Assembly: GCA_043764095.1 (NCBI GenBank)
Contig: JAYUKX010000124.1
Coordinates: forward strand, 47,627 to 111,626
Reading direction: 5' to 3'
DNA length: 64,000 nucleotides
Origin: M3007 sp043764095
GTDB lineage: Bacteria; Bacteroidota; Bacteroidia; Chitinophagales; Saprospiraceae
Below the pieces are notes generated by a model. That model was not told where the DNA came from. It searched no databases and was given only the letters and a program-made list of their open reading frames with translations. This document shows, piece by piece, positions 27,113 to 35,825 of the stretch. The position numbers and the translations under genes are program-made. Every line of letters starts with the position of its first letter. The first letter of the stretch is position 1.

Positions 27113-28459
27113 TTAATTGTTCTCACAAAACTGATCCAATAACCCACAAATGACATAATTTATAGGCCCAGAAGGCGCATTTATAGGTGCGCATACGGTG
27201 TAGATGGCCGAACCGGCCGGCGAAAAGTTGACGATTTGGGGCGTTATACCCGTACCATTCTGTTGGAACTGACCATAGATAAAGAATGGAGGGGTTCCGC
27301 TCAAATTGGCTGTAATGGTGATACAATCGCCCGGGCACAAATCTGTACTGCTGGATGCCAAAGCAATCACGGTGGGTTTGGGTCGCCAAGTGACAGCAAT
27401 GGAAGGAGAAATGTCAAGGCAAGGGTCGTTAAGGTTGATTTGACCATTGACAGCATTGCCCAATACCCTCGAAACGTAGTAGGTAGTACCCACCACTAAT
27501 GGTGGTACAAAGAGGAAAACACCGGTGTTATTTTGTGCCAAAACCGACCCGATTGGGTTGGCGGGGTCTGCAAAGAGGATATAACCAACAGCGTCGTCGG
27601 GGTCGAGTTGAGTATTATTATTGAATGTGGCCGTGTAAGCATTGGGTACACAGACGTTAGCCGAGGTAACTGTTGGAGTGCCCGCTGATGAAGGGAAACA
27701 CACGCACGCCGGAACAGGCACACCAGACGGTAGTATGCTCAGTCCCTGAATGTTTGTCAATGGGGTGTTACAAATAGGCGTCCAAGTATTGTTAGAGAAG
27801 TTATACTCCACAAAATCAACGTTGGCACCTATGCTAACCGTAGAAATAATTTGCCCCGAAGCTGCTGTAGCCGCTGTGTACAATGCATTGGGCACGTTGG
27901 GATAAACTAAGGTACTCGCCGCAGGATTCGTCAAATTGACCAAATACACTTGTCGGACGGCTGTTCCGCCTACAATTGTTTCGCAAAAGGCATACATGTT
28001 ATTCCCGACTAAGAACAGATCATAGGGTTGAAGAAGAGGCGGGAACGGCCCAATATTCGTTACGGTATTGGTTGTAGGATTGAAGGTGCCGAGCTGGCCG
28101 CCCGCAACAACGTATATGTTCCCGTTGGGATGGATGAGTGATCCAAACCAAAATGGGCTGGGAACGGTGGCAATTGGGTTTGGGTTGGGTGGGTCATACA
28201 CAGAAACGCTTCCCAATTGTGTGCTGACCACCACATTACCATTGGGAAGTACAAGCGTTTCTTGGACTACGCCAAAAGGAATCTCCAATATGGGACAAAA
28301 GGTGCAAGAGGCCAAGTCGATTTGGAAAAGATAGTCGGGAGGGCTGGTACCCAAACGAGCGGTGAAAATAACCGTTTGTCCATGAGCAAAATTTTCTAAC
28401 ATAAGGCAGTTACAGATAACTATCCAAGTACAAAGGCGTATAAGCAGGCGTTTTGTCAT
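27113..28459 (-). CDS. secreted protein, propeller-like N-terminus and Ig-like modules, no sorting domain
   Basis: A 448-residue exported protein; signal peptide near residues 1-28 (ending AHGQ). Residues 30-250 form a propeller-like region (DYLFQIDLASCTFCPI, LVLPNGNVVVSTQLGS). From about residue 255 come Cys-containing modules of the kind repeated in large Bacteroidota adhesins (ITWRPKPTV-like block VTWRPKPTVIALASSS, then DLCPGDCITITANLSGTPPF). The frame ends shortly after one module at QFCENN without the usual series of modules or a T9SS C-terminal domain, so the gene may be a 3'-truncated remnant. No frame continues the protein downstream. Confidence 0.72.
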   Translation of the reverse strand: MTKRLLIRLCTWIVICNCLMLENFAHGQTVIFTARLGTSPPDYLFQIDLASCTFCPILEIPFGVVQETLVLPNGNVVVSTQLGSVSVYDPPNPNPIATVPSPFWFGSLIHPNGNIYVVAGGQLGTFNPTTNTVTNIGPFPPLLQPYDLFLVGNNMYAFCETIVGGTAVRQVYLVNLTNPAASTLVYPNVPNALYTAATAASGQIISTVSIGANVDFVEYNFSNNTWTPICNTPLTNIQGLSILPSGVPVPACVCFPSSAGTPTVTSANVCVPNAYTATFNNNTQLDPDDAVGYILFADPANPIGSVLAQNNTGVFLFVPPLVVGTTYYVSRVLGNAVNGQINLNDPCLDISPSIAVTWRPKPTVIALASSSTDLCPGDCITITANLSGTPPFFIYGQFQQNGTGITPQIVNFSPAGSAIYTVCAPINAPSGPINYVICGLLDQFCENN

Positions 28460-28657
28460 GTTTTATCGTGTTAGAAAATTATTGTTTATAAACACAAACG
28501 GAAGGAATAGGTTTAAAGCGTGTTAGAGATTGTCTAAATGCTGACAAACTGCTACTATTTGGCTATTACCGTGGTCTTTCTTAAACGTAACACCGTGAAA
28601 ACTTTCATTTATCGAAGTAGGGATATCAAAGTTTGCCGAAGAAAGTAATACCGATTA

Positions 28658-29728
28658 TTAACGCTCACTATTTTCTGGTGGTAAATCAGCCAAAACAGAT
28701 TCGACATAAGTAAGGTCAAATCCTAGTACTTTTGCTATTTCTTCGGCAGATAGATGTGTGATGCTATACAAGTAAACGATCATTTTTCTCTCCTTTTCTT
28801 GTATCGTGGCCTTCTCTTCTTGTATTGTGGCCTTCTCTTCTTGTATCTTGGCCATCTCTTCTTGTATCGCCTTCCCTTTTTGTATATCCGCCATTATGTC
28901 TTCCTGAGTTTTCCCAAACATAGCGAGATAGTATGCGTCAAGAAGATTCTTACGATCTGCCTCCGCTTTTTGGGCAGATGTAAGTTTTTTTGCTTGTGCT
29001 TGTGGTTGGGCTTGTGCTTGCTTATTCATAAAATGTACTATTGCTTTTTCTTCTTCTGGTGGTAATGTGATAAAATGCACTGCAAAGTTAAATATATTTC
29101 TGACAATTTCAGATGAAAAATTACTATTTGCTATGTGTTTAAGCAGTTTACGCTTGAGACGTATCCTCAATTCTATATCACCTTTTGATTGTATAACATA
29201 CAAATTAGCCAAAATAACAAGTGCAAAAGGATTATCCGATTGTAATAATTCCATTTCTGGCTGTGTCGCTACGCTAAAAGTGTTATATTTAAACGTGCAC
29301 TCCGTGCCAAAACAATCAAAACTGTATGCGTCCAATGCTTCTACTGGCTTCTTACCAACAAAAATAGCCAACATCGTTATGGGTGTATTGCTATATTTAT
29401 AACGATGCCGTATAAAATATTCGAACATACGCTCAGGAAATAGAGCCGTTGGATATGCTTCTATTTCTAAGTGGAACAAAAGATAATGATCCTCCCCATT
29501 CAATAATTTAAAACGAAATAACTTATCTGTACGCTTAACCCGCCCTTTTTTCCGCGCATAAAGATTGCGTAACTCTTGCTCCAAAGAGATATAATCTATG
29601 CTCCAATCTATTTGTTGGTGCAATTCAGGTAAGAAAAAACGGGTGGCAGGTTCAATTAAATCTAGTATCTCTTTCCAGTAGGTGTCAAAATCAACCCCAA
29701 AACCATTGCCTTTTGAAGAATTGGTCAT
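28658..29728 (-). CDS. Rpn/PD-(D/E)XK-family transposase-like nuclease
   Basis: A 356-residue protein of the Bacteroidota Rpn-like family. The candidate catalytic set is Asp68 (RTDKLFRF) and Glu88-x-Glu90 (LLFHLEIEA), where relatives normally have Glu-x-Gln. A Gln/Ala-rich linker (about 235-247) leads to a coiled coil with perfect heptad repeats A-T-I-Q-E-E-K (about residues 288-312) and a C-terminal helix-turn-helix-like stretch LSAEEIAKVLGFDLTYVESV. Family members promote recombination or act in defence; copies are often multiplied in a genome. It stands alone with its own strong promoter. Confidence 0.82.
   Translation of the reverse strand: MTNSSKGNGFGVDFDTYWKEILDLIEPATRFFLPELHQQIDWSIDYISLEQELRNLYARKKGRVKRTDKLFRFKLLNGEDHYLLFHLEIEAYPTALFPERMFEYFIRHRYKYSNTPITMLAIFVGKKPVEALDAYSFDCFGTECTFKYNTFSVATQPEMELLQSDNPFALVILANLYVIQSKGDIELRIRLKRKLLKHIANSNFSSEIVRNIFNFAVHFITLPPEEEKAIVHFMNKQAQAQPQAQAKKLTSAQKAEADRKNLLDAYYLAMFGKTQEDIMADIQKGKAIQEEMAKIQEEKATIQEEKATIQEKERKMIVYLYSITHLSAEEIAKVLGFDLTYVESVLADLPPENSER
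28799..28861 (-). repeat. in-frame 21-bp tandem repeat, 3 units
   Basis: Three adjacent 21-bp units in the Rpn-like gene encode heptads of the type A-T-I-Q-E-E-K. Length changes would add or remove whole heptads of the coiled coil without shifting the frame. Confidence 0.85.
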
Positions 29729-29749
29729 ACATATATTCTATTTGTAAGG

Positions 29750-29782
29750 CAAAGGTAAAACGCGTTTTTTATTAAAACAAAA
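29750..29782 (-). promoter_or_regulatory. promoter of the Rpn-like nuclease gene
   Basis: On the minus strand TTTTG (29782-29778), a 20-nt spacer and TACCTTTG (29757-29750) match the Bacteroidota -33/-7 consensus (TTG, about 19 nt, TAnnTTTG), 21 nt before the start codon. Confidence 0.7.
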
Positions 29783-29818
29783 TATTTAACAAAAAAAGTT
29801 TCAAATTCCGTACTACCC

Positions 29819-30913
29819 TTACAAAACCACCCGACATCCGTCCTTAGCCGACTTATAAATCCCTTCTAAGATACGAATATCGCGCAGACCTTCCTCCCCA
29901 GGCACTAATACTGCTTGATCTGATAAGATTGATTGCGCATCATTTTCCATTTGCCTTATTTGCTGCTGGGGTTCTGGTTCTCTTACCAATTGATCGAGCA
30001 TTTTGCCTTCGCTATTTACACCTGTGGTACCGCTATAACCCGAAAATGGCTCTAATTTGTACCAACCCTTATCGCAAGATACCATCAAGTAATTACTCAA
30101 ATTGACACCAAGACTCGTGGCACAATTGGCCACAGCACCGCCGGGGAACTCCAGTTGAAAACTCATGGATTCATCTATACCCACAAACACTTCCGGGCGA
30201 TATACTTTTTGTACCGCTGTAACGGCTATCGGCTCCTCCCCTACTACATATCGCGCTGCATTGAGCGGATACACACCCATATCGTACATGGCACCGCCGC
30301 CCATTGCTTTTATGGTATGCCAGTGTCCCTCGCGCGATTCTTTAAACCCAGCAGTTGCCGTCACCATTTGTACTTTGCCAAAGGTTTTTTCACGGCCATA
30401 CCGAATGATTTCTTGGGTATTGGGCTCGTGTTGCATCCGGTAACCGATACTTAATTTTACTTTATTTTCAGCGCAAGCCCGAATCATAACATTGCATTCG
30501 GAAGCGGTGAGCGCCATGGGTTTTTCACACCAGACATGTTTACCTGCCGCCGCTGCGCGCACTGTAAACTCCATGTGCATACTATTAGGCAGTACGACAT
30601 ACACCACATCAATATCGGGATTATTGGCTATTTGGTCAAAATTCTGGTAATTATAGGTGTTTTTCTCCTTAATTCCATACTTTTTTTGCCATTCAATGGC
30701 TTTCTCTGGCGAACCAGTTACTATACCCGCCAAATAGCAATTTTTGGTTTTTTGCAAGGCCGGAGCCAATAAATTAGTACTATAATATCCAAGTCCGACC
30801 AAGGCAATACCTAGTTTTTTCTTTGGTGCAAAAGGAAATGCCGATAAATGAGGAGCAATGGCGAGGCCTGCGGAAGCGGCGGCCATTTGGCGAATAAAGT
30901 GGCGTCTTATCAT
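29819..30913 (-). CDS. Gfo/Idh/MocA-family oxidoreductase with Tat signal
   Basis: A 364-residue NAD(P)-dependent sugar oxidoreductase exported by the Tat route: the N-terminus has R-R-H-F-I-R at 3-8 followed by MAAASAGLAIA. The cofactor motif VGLGYYS is at 39-45 and the family Glu-Lys-Pro at 130-132 (CEKPMA). The block GGGAMYDMGVYPLNAARYV near residues 211-229 resembles glucose-fructose oxidoreductases, which carry their cofactor into the periplasm. It follows the GGGP synthase gene by 25 nt. Confidence 0.92.
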   Translation of the reverse strand: MIRRHFIRQMAAASAGLAIAPHLSAFPFAPKKKLGIALVGLGYYSTNLLAPALQKTKNCYLAGIVTGSPEKAIEWQKKYGIKEKNTYNYQNFDQIANNPDIDVVYVVLPNSMHMEFTVRAAAAGKHVWCEKPMALTASECNVMIRACAENKVKLSIGYRMQHEPNTQEIIRYGREKTFGKVQMVTATAGFKESREGHWHTIKAMGGGAMYDMGVYPLNAARYVVGEEPIAVTAVQKVYRPEVFVGIDESMSFQLEFPGGAVANCATSLGVNLSNYLMVSCDKGWYKLEPFSGYSGTTGVNSEGKMLDQLVREPEPQQQIRQMENDAQSILSDQAVLVPGEEGLRDIRILEGIYKSAKDGCRVVL

Positions 30914-30938
30914 AAAAAAGTGCTTTAGGAATGAAATT

Positions 30939-31679
30939 TTAATAACGAGCAGTTGATATCGAACGAATTAAATCTGGATCAGTTTCAATGGCATTGCCGA
31001 CGACTACAACATCTGCTCCTGCCCTGAAATTAGCGGCTGCTTTTTCGGCGGTTCGTATGCCCCCACCAATAATTAATGGGGTCTGCACAGCACCACTAAC
31101 GGCTTCAATCATCTCTGTAGAAATCGGGTTTTTAGCACCCGATCCTGCATCCATGTACATCAGTTTTAGTCCCAGCATTTCGCCCGCAATGGCAGTACAT
31201 ACCGCAATATCGGACTTGTGAGCAGGAATTGGATAAGTATTGGACATGTATTGCACCGAAGTTTGAACACCACCATCGATCAAAATATATCCTGTGGAAA
31301 TAATTTCTAAGGGCGACATTTTGAGAAAAGGCGCAGCAATAACGTGTTGTCCAATCAGCAACTCGGGATTCCGACCACTGATGAGCGAAAGAAACAACAG
31401 CGCATCGGCGCGGTAACTCAACTGGAAAGAATTACCCGGAAATAGCACCATTGGTATATCACAACGCTCGCGGATTGCGCTTAATACGTCATCGAGCATA
31501 TTATTGACGACCAAACTGCCGCCAATAAAAAAATAGTCGATGCCGCATTCTACCGCATTGTCCACGGCTTGATCCATACGGCCTAAACGCATTTTGTCTG
31601 GATCAAAGAGCACAGCCAGTTTCTTTTTGCCAGCGGCTTTGGCAGATAATAAATCGGTATAAATTTGATGTTGGGTCAT
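30939..31679 (-). CDS. geranylgeranylglyceryl/heptaprenylglyceryl phosphate synthase
   Basis: Joins a polyprenyl diphosphate to glycerol 1-phosphate, the first ether-lipid step in archaea and, in some bacteria, a route of unclear end product. The TIM-barrel motifs are present: FDPDK at 25-29, FFIGGSLVV, LFPGNSFQLS, YMDAGSGAKNPI and IIGGGIRT. The start at 31679 (MTQHQIYTDL) gives 246 residues, the usual length; an upstream TTG/ATG extension of 18 codons is not family-like. Members in Bacteroidota belong to the group II enzymes. The prenyl chain length cannot be read from the sequence by eye. Confidence 0.92.
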   Translation of the reverse strand: MTQHQIYTDLLSAKAAGKKKLAVLFDPDKMRLGRMDQAVDNAVECGIDYFFIGGSLVVNNMLDDVLSAIRERCDIPMVLFPGNSFQLSYRADALLFLSLISGRNPELLIGQHVIAAPFLKMSPLEIISTGYILIDGGVQTSVQYMSNTYPIPAHKSDIAVCTAIAGEMLGLKLMYMDAGSGAKNPISTEMIEAVSGAVQTPLIIGGGIRTAEKAAANFRAGADVVVVGNAIETDPDLIRSISTARY

Positions 31680-31739
31680 GTGGCTGCAAAGATTGGGCAA
31701 TATTTTGGAATAATGGAATAAATATTGCCGCAATTGACA

Positions 31740-34376
31740 TTACTTCACAATTGTCACATCTCCTTGCTTTCTTCGGGCAAAAGGCTTGCCCAATAATTCT
31801 GTTTCATAATCCAGTAACCAAACATAAACACCTGGGTTGAGGTTTTTGCCCCTAAAATCACCTTCCCATTCCGTATTTGGGTCGTGTGTTTCAAACACTA
31901 GCGCGCCCCATCGGTCGTAAATACTGAGGTGGTACGACAGAAAATCGCATCCCGCAAATGCTTGAAATTTATCATTGCGGCCATCATCATCGGGTGAAAA
32001 AACATTGGGAACATAAACCGGACATTCCAAACAGGTCACATAATCAACCTTGATGCTATCTACAAAAACGCAATTATTGATCTCCGAAGTGACTGTTACG
32101 CTATAAACTCCGGCAGTTTTGACGAGAATTGATGAGGAAAAAGAACCCGTACTCCATTGCCAATTATTATATTCTGGAAAGGTATTGATGGAAAGTCGAA
32201 GTGTAGCATCGCGGCACAAGATCGTATCAGGGCCAAAATCATTGATGGGGTTAGCCACGCGTAGTTCCACCACAGCCGTATCGTTAGGGCAACCTACCCA
32301 ATTACTGGCAATGATGTATTGAAACCTACGTATAGTTTCAATTTGGGGATCAAAAAGCGCACTACTGTCCTTAAAAGCAGGTGACCAATAGCCATTTTGT
32401 GCAAACGCCCCACTCAGCAAACTACGCAGGTCAATAGCGGGGTCATATGGGCAAAAATCGCCCGACCCGTCCTCTCCGGCGTAAGGTGCCGGATCGACCT
32501 TTATTTGATCAGAAAAAATACAGTTATTGATTGAAGAAGTGACCGTTACAGCATAAATACCAGCAGAATTGATCGTGATGGCATTCGTAGTTTCGCCGGT
32601 ACTCCATACCCAGTTATTGTGTTCGGGCAAGGTAATTAGGGTAAATTGAAGCGATGGGCTATTACAAAGCGTGGTATCGGGGCCAAGATCACCTATTGGA
32701 CTGGCCACGCGTACTACCACCAAAGCCGTATCACCGGGGCAGCCAACCCAATTACTTTTAACAATATATTGGTAAGTTCCAGGCGTATCTGCTCCGGGAT
32801 CGAAGCGGTTACTCCCATCCACAAATCCGGGTGACCAAGAGCCATTTGGAACAAAAGTACCAGTCAAGTAATTAGCAAGATTAGTAGCGGGATCACTGGG
32901 GCAAAAATCAACCGTACCATCTTCCCCAGCATAAGGTGCAGGTGCTATGGTAATTTGATCCATAAATGCGCAGTTGTTGATGTTTGAAGTCACTGTTACG
33001 GTATATACACCAGCAGTAGTGACCGAGATAGAAGCGGTTGTTTCGCCCGAACTCCATAACCATTGCGTATGCTCAGGCAAGGTTGCAAGCGAAAGTGGTA
33101 TAGATGGACTATAACAAAGTGTAGTATCGGGGCCAAGATCACCGATTGGGCTGGCCACGCGCACCACTACATTGGAAGTATCATTGGGGCAGCCGTCCCA
33201 AACGCTTTTGACAATATACTGAAAAACCCCAGGTGTATCTACCCCGGGATCGAAGCGGGTGCTACCATCCACAAACCCAGGCGACCAAGAGCCGTTTGGA
33301 GCAAAAGGGCCGCTCAAGTAATTGACAAGATCGGTAGCGGGGTCATCGGGACAAAAATCAACTGTGCCATCTTCACCTGCATACGCTGGTGGGAAATACG
33401 GAATGCGTACATAAGCAATGGCCAATGGCCCGCATATCGTATAGACGGTTACTTGAACAAACCGCACACCCGGCGTAGCGACAAATGCCGTATTCGTATA
33501 TGTTATTTTCTTTAAGGCTTCGCGGTAAAAACTCGCTGTTGTCTGGCTGGTATTGCCCAATATGATTTTTTGAGTCCCCTGCCCTGTTACAGATGGTGAT
33601 AAAACAGGTACAGGTAAAGGGAAAGATAGCGATTCATTACTGCCATCAAATGTGGTAATCAATTGAATAACAATAGAATCGATTGGTGATTCGGAAAGCA
33701 GCCCAAGATCAACATCGCACATGGTTGCGCCATCGGTGCAGGAGGTATCATTCACAAAATCCTTTGAACCCGGAGGAGTTGTACTATCGTCTTTATCCAA
33801 ATCCAATTCAAATGAAGTGGAAGACAAAACTACATTATCTAGGCCTCCATTATCCACATTTTGCTGTAGGTATTCGCCGCGTATTTGTAGGCCATCCAAA
33901 TTGAGTAATACATCCACAAACTGTTGTTTGGTAGGAATGGGGCCATTTACTGCACCGATACGCCAACCTGCATCTTCTTTGATGGTGACTTCGTAATTTG
34001 TCCAAAAAGTATTAGGATCGAAAGCCGTATTAAACACCAAAATCATACCATTACCAGAAAGGATAACATCGGGTTTGGTATTGTTTGTTTGTTGTTCGCT
34101 GGTGAAAAGATCAAACGATAGTTTTAACCCATAGGCACCGCAAACATTACCCAACATAAATGATGGTGCTACCCAATGCCATGTACCGCCAGTTGAAATA
34201 TCAAAACCAGAAATATAGCCACCCGGATTTCCGCCTGTAGGCTCCCAAACGGGGCCGGAGCCATCGGCATTTACCGTCCAGCCCTCTGTATCGGTATCAA
34301 AGGTGAACGTTTGAGCAGATAGTTGAAAAACAGCAAATAGCAGTAAGATAAGAACTTGGATGTATAGTTTTTTCAT
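31740..34376 (-). CDS. T9SS surface protein: laminin-B-like domain, three 150-residue repeats, CHU_C sorting domain
   Basis: An 878-residue secreted protein. A signal peptide ends at LSAQ (residue 22). Residues 23-190 match the laminin domain IV/B pattern (HWVAPSFMLGN, DVILSGNGMILVFN, LDGLQIRGEYL). Three near-identical tandem repeats of 150 residues start at about 332, 482 and 632, each opening with YAGEDG and containing SPxF and GDLGPDTTLC-type blocks. The C-terminus from about 783 is the gliding-motility CHU_C / type B sorting domain (VPNVFSPDDDGRNDKFQ, YDRWGALVFET, W-E-G-D-F-R-G, PGVYVW). It is likely attached to or released at the cell surface by T9SS. Confidence 0.93.
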   Translation of the reverse strand: MKKLYIQVLILLLFAVFQLSAQTFTFDTDTEGWTVNADGSGPVWEPTGGNPGGYISGFDISTGGTWHWVAPSFMLGNVCGAYGLKLSFDLFTSEQQTNNTKPDVILSGNGMILVFNTAFDPNTFWTNYEVTIKEDAGWRIGAVNGPIPTKQQFVDVLLNLDGLQIRGEYLQQNVDNGGLDNVVLSSTSFELDLDKDDSTTPPGSKDFVNDTSCTDGATMCDVDLGLLSESPIDSIVIQLITTFDGSNESLSFPLPVPVLSPSVTGQGTQKIILGNTSQTTASFYREALKKITYTNTAFVATPGVRFVQVTVYTICGPLAIAYVRIPYFPPAYAGEDGTVDFCPDDPATDLVNYLSGPFAPNGSWSPGFVDGSTRFDPGVDTPGVFQYIVKSVWDGCPNDTSNVVVRVASPIGDLGPDTTLCYSPSIPLSLATLPEHTQWLWSSGETTASISVTTAGVYTVTVTSNINNCAFMDQITIAPAPYAGEDGTVDFCPSDPATNLANYLTGTFVPNGSWSPGFVDGSNRFDPGADTPGTYQYIVKSNWVGCPGDTALVVVRVASPIGDLGPDTTLCNSPSLQFTLITLPEHNNWVWSTGETTNAITINSAGIYAVTVTSSINNCIFSDQIKVDPAPYAGEDGSGDFCPYDPAIDLRSLLSGAFAQNGYWSPAFKDSSALFDPQIETIRRFQYIIASNWVGCPNDTAVVELRVANPINDFGPDTILCRDATLRLSINTFPEYNNWQWSTGSFSSSILVKTAGVYSVTVTSEINNCVFVDSIKVDYVTCLECPVYVPNVFSPDDDGRNDKFQAFAGCDFLSYHLSIYDRWGALVFETHDPNTEWEGDFRGKNLNPGVYVWLLDYETELLGKPFARRKQGDVTIVK

Positions 34377-34777
34377 TTATGCGTAATAGATAGCGTGAAA
34401 TAGATAGGGCTTGTTTTGTGGAAAAGGTTGCGACGCAATTTAGTATATCCACCGCTAAGATACGATCTATCTATGTTTTGTGCACTAAAAATCTATATTT
34501 TGCCGTAATTGGTCAATACTATAATTTTATTCGTTATTTTACCAGATGCATATTACCTACATGAAAAGACTTGTTGCGGTGGGATATCATCCGGCCAGAA
34601 ATTGATCTTTTCGTGCTGCTTCTCGGCTATTTTCTCGTCCGTAGCGCTGCTACGAACTCAAAAATGAGCCTCAATCAGCCCAAAAATCTCTAATTTCATA
34701 GCTCGGCCGATCCCACCGCAACAAGTCTAAAGTAAAAGTCATTTGCCCACACTTGTATTGGCGAAAGATGGAAAGCA
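34377..34777. other. intergenic region with MITE-like element
   Basis: A 401-bp gap upstream of the surface-protein gene and downstream of rnpA. About 160 bp of it is the inverted-repeat element listed separately. The rest is A+T-rich; I see no further gene and no clear promoter for the surface protein. Confidence 0.7.
34567..34728. repeat. 162-bp MITE-like element with 19-bp terminal inverted repeats
   Basis: The ends are perfect 19-bp inverted repeats: AGACTTGTTGCGGTGGGAT (34567-34585) and its complement (34710-34728). GGCC words lie just inside both. The interior holds a smaller palindrome GTAGCGCTGCTAC (34640-34652 region). No open frame of useful length exists, so it would depend on a transposase elsewhere. 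Confidence 0.8.
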
Positions 34778-35167
34778 TTAGGGTTCCCATTTTCGAATCA
34801 TCTTTAGCACGCCCGCTTCTACCTCTTTGAAAGTGAGTTCTTCTTTAGCAATAAACATCAATAGTAGTGCGATGGGCGGATGATCGGCGGGTAAACGCAG
34901 ATAAAACTCGTGTTTATGCAAGCGCCATGCTTCTCGCACGAGGCGTTTGATCCGATTGCGGGCGGTGGCAGTTTTGAACGTTTTTTTAGGTGCGGAGACC
35001 ATGACTTGCACACTGGATTGTGGCGTAGGATAAAACTCGGGCGGGAAGGGTTGCCAAACGACCCTGAGCGGAAAAGCGAGGTATGATTTTCCTCCAATGA
35101 ACAGCGCACCGATCATTTTGCGGCTTTTGAGCCGTTCTTTTTTCGAAAAAGTGAAGGAAATTTCCAT
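34778..35167 (-). CDS. rnpA: ribonuclease P protein component
   Basis: Protein subunit of RNase P, which matures tRNA 5' ends together with the RnpB RNA. The 129-residue protein has the signature A-R-N-R-I-K-R-L-V-R-E-A-W-R at about residues 69-82 and the N-terminal F-x-K-K-E-R-L-K-S. ATG 35167 is chosen as start; the codon TTG three codons upstream is less likely. It is downstream of rpmH, as in most bacteria, but a strong hairpin lies between them. Confidence 0.94.
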   Translation of the reverse strand: MEISFTFSKKERLKSRKMIGALFIGGKSYLAFPLRVVWQPFPPEFYPTPQSSVQVMVSAPKKTFKTATARNRIKRLVREAWRLHKHEFYLRLPADHPPIALLLMFIAKEELTFKEVEAGVLKMIRKWEP

Positions 35168-35202
35168 TAAAATCAATAATTTCTAGTTGATACAACACAA
35201 AA

Positions 35203-35234
35203 AGTCGCCCGGTTGCAACAACAACCGGGCGACT
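35203..35234 (-). terminator. intrinsic terminator between rpmH and rnpA
   Basis: AGTCGCCCGGTTG and CAACCGGGCGACT form a perfect, G+C-rich 13-bp stem with a 6-nt loop; on the minus strand the stem is followed directly by TTTTTGTGTTG. A second small hairpin (ATGCTTG/CAAGCAT, 35238-35258) precedes it. It should stop most rpmH transcripts before rnpA. Confidence 0.85.
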
Positions 35235-35296
35235 AATATGCTTGAACGCTTCCAAGCATCGGCAAATCCACGCACACGTCAGGCGGCGTGACCGAA

Positions 35297-35452
35297 TTAC
35301 TTCAGGCGCCTTTCGTCAGAAACAGAGAGTTTCCAACGGCCTTGCTTACGACGGCGCGCTAATAATTTACGACCGTTCTTAGATGACATCCGCTCACGAA
35401 AACCGTGTTTGTTTTTACGAGCGCGACGAGATGGTTGATATGTACGTTTCAT
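35297..35452 (-). CDS. rpmH: 50S ribosomal protein L34
   Basis: A 51-residue basic ribosomal protein, starting MKRTYQPSRRARKNKHGFRE and ending DERRLK; the pattern R-T-Y-Q-P-S, HGFR-x-R-M and G-R-x-x-L-x-x-R-R-x-K-G-R is that of L34 throughout. It lies upstream of rnpA on the same strand in the classic order. A -7 element lies 48 nt upstream. Confidence 0.98.
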   Translation of the reverse strand: MKRTYQPSRRARKNKHGFRERMSSKNGRKLLARRRKQGRWKLSVSDERRLK

Positions 35453-35499
35453 TACTTATTATTTTTACTAAATTGAATAGCCTTGCTAAAATTGGAGCG

Positions 35500-35507
35500 C
35501 AAAGGTA
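35500..35507 (-). promoter_or_regulatory. -7 promoter element for rpmH
   Basis: The minus strand reads TACCTTTG, a full match to TAnnTTTG, implying a leader of about 40 nt before rpmH. Confidence 0.6.
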
Positions 35508-35703
35508 ATATTAGTTTCGTTTAGGGAGGTAATTTTTTGGGGAAATAATTTTATTTTATTTCCATTATTTATCGGCTCAAATTGGAAATGGCATTTAATA
35601 GGCATTTGTTTTAGCATGAAAATGGGATGAGGCATGTCGAATTTCATACTTTTCGATGTTTTACATACCGTAAAATAAGTTTTTTTATGTTTTGAGGATG
35701 TAA

Positions 35704-35825
35704 TCGACCCAGTATGTGTCAAATGTTTATAGAGCAATGTGGCTGTATGACATTCGACCCCGACAGGGTCGCACGCGTATTGAAACCAAGATTTTGCTAT
35801 AAACATTTGACCCATTCTGGGTCGG
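35704..35825. repeat. MITE-like palindromic element with internal hairpin
   Basis: Arms at 35704-35737 and 35794-35825 are imperfect inverted repeats sharing CGACCCAG and the longer block GTCAAATGTTTATAG. Between them lies CGACCC/GGGTCG (35755-35771), a small hairpin related to the arm ends. No open frame is present. Confidence 0.75.
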
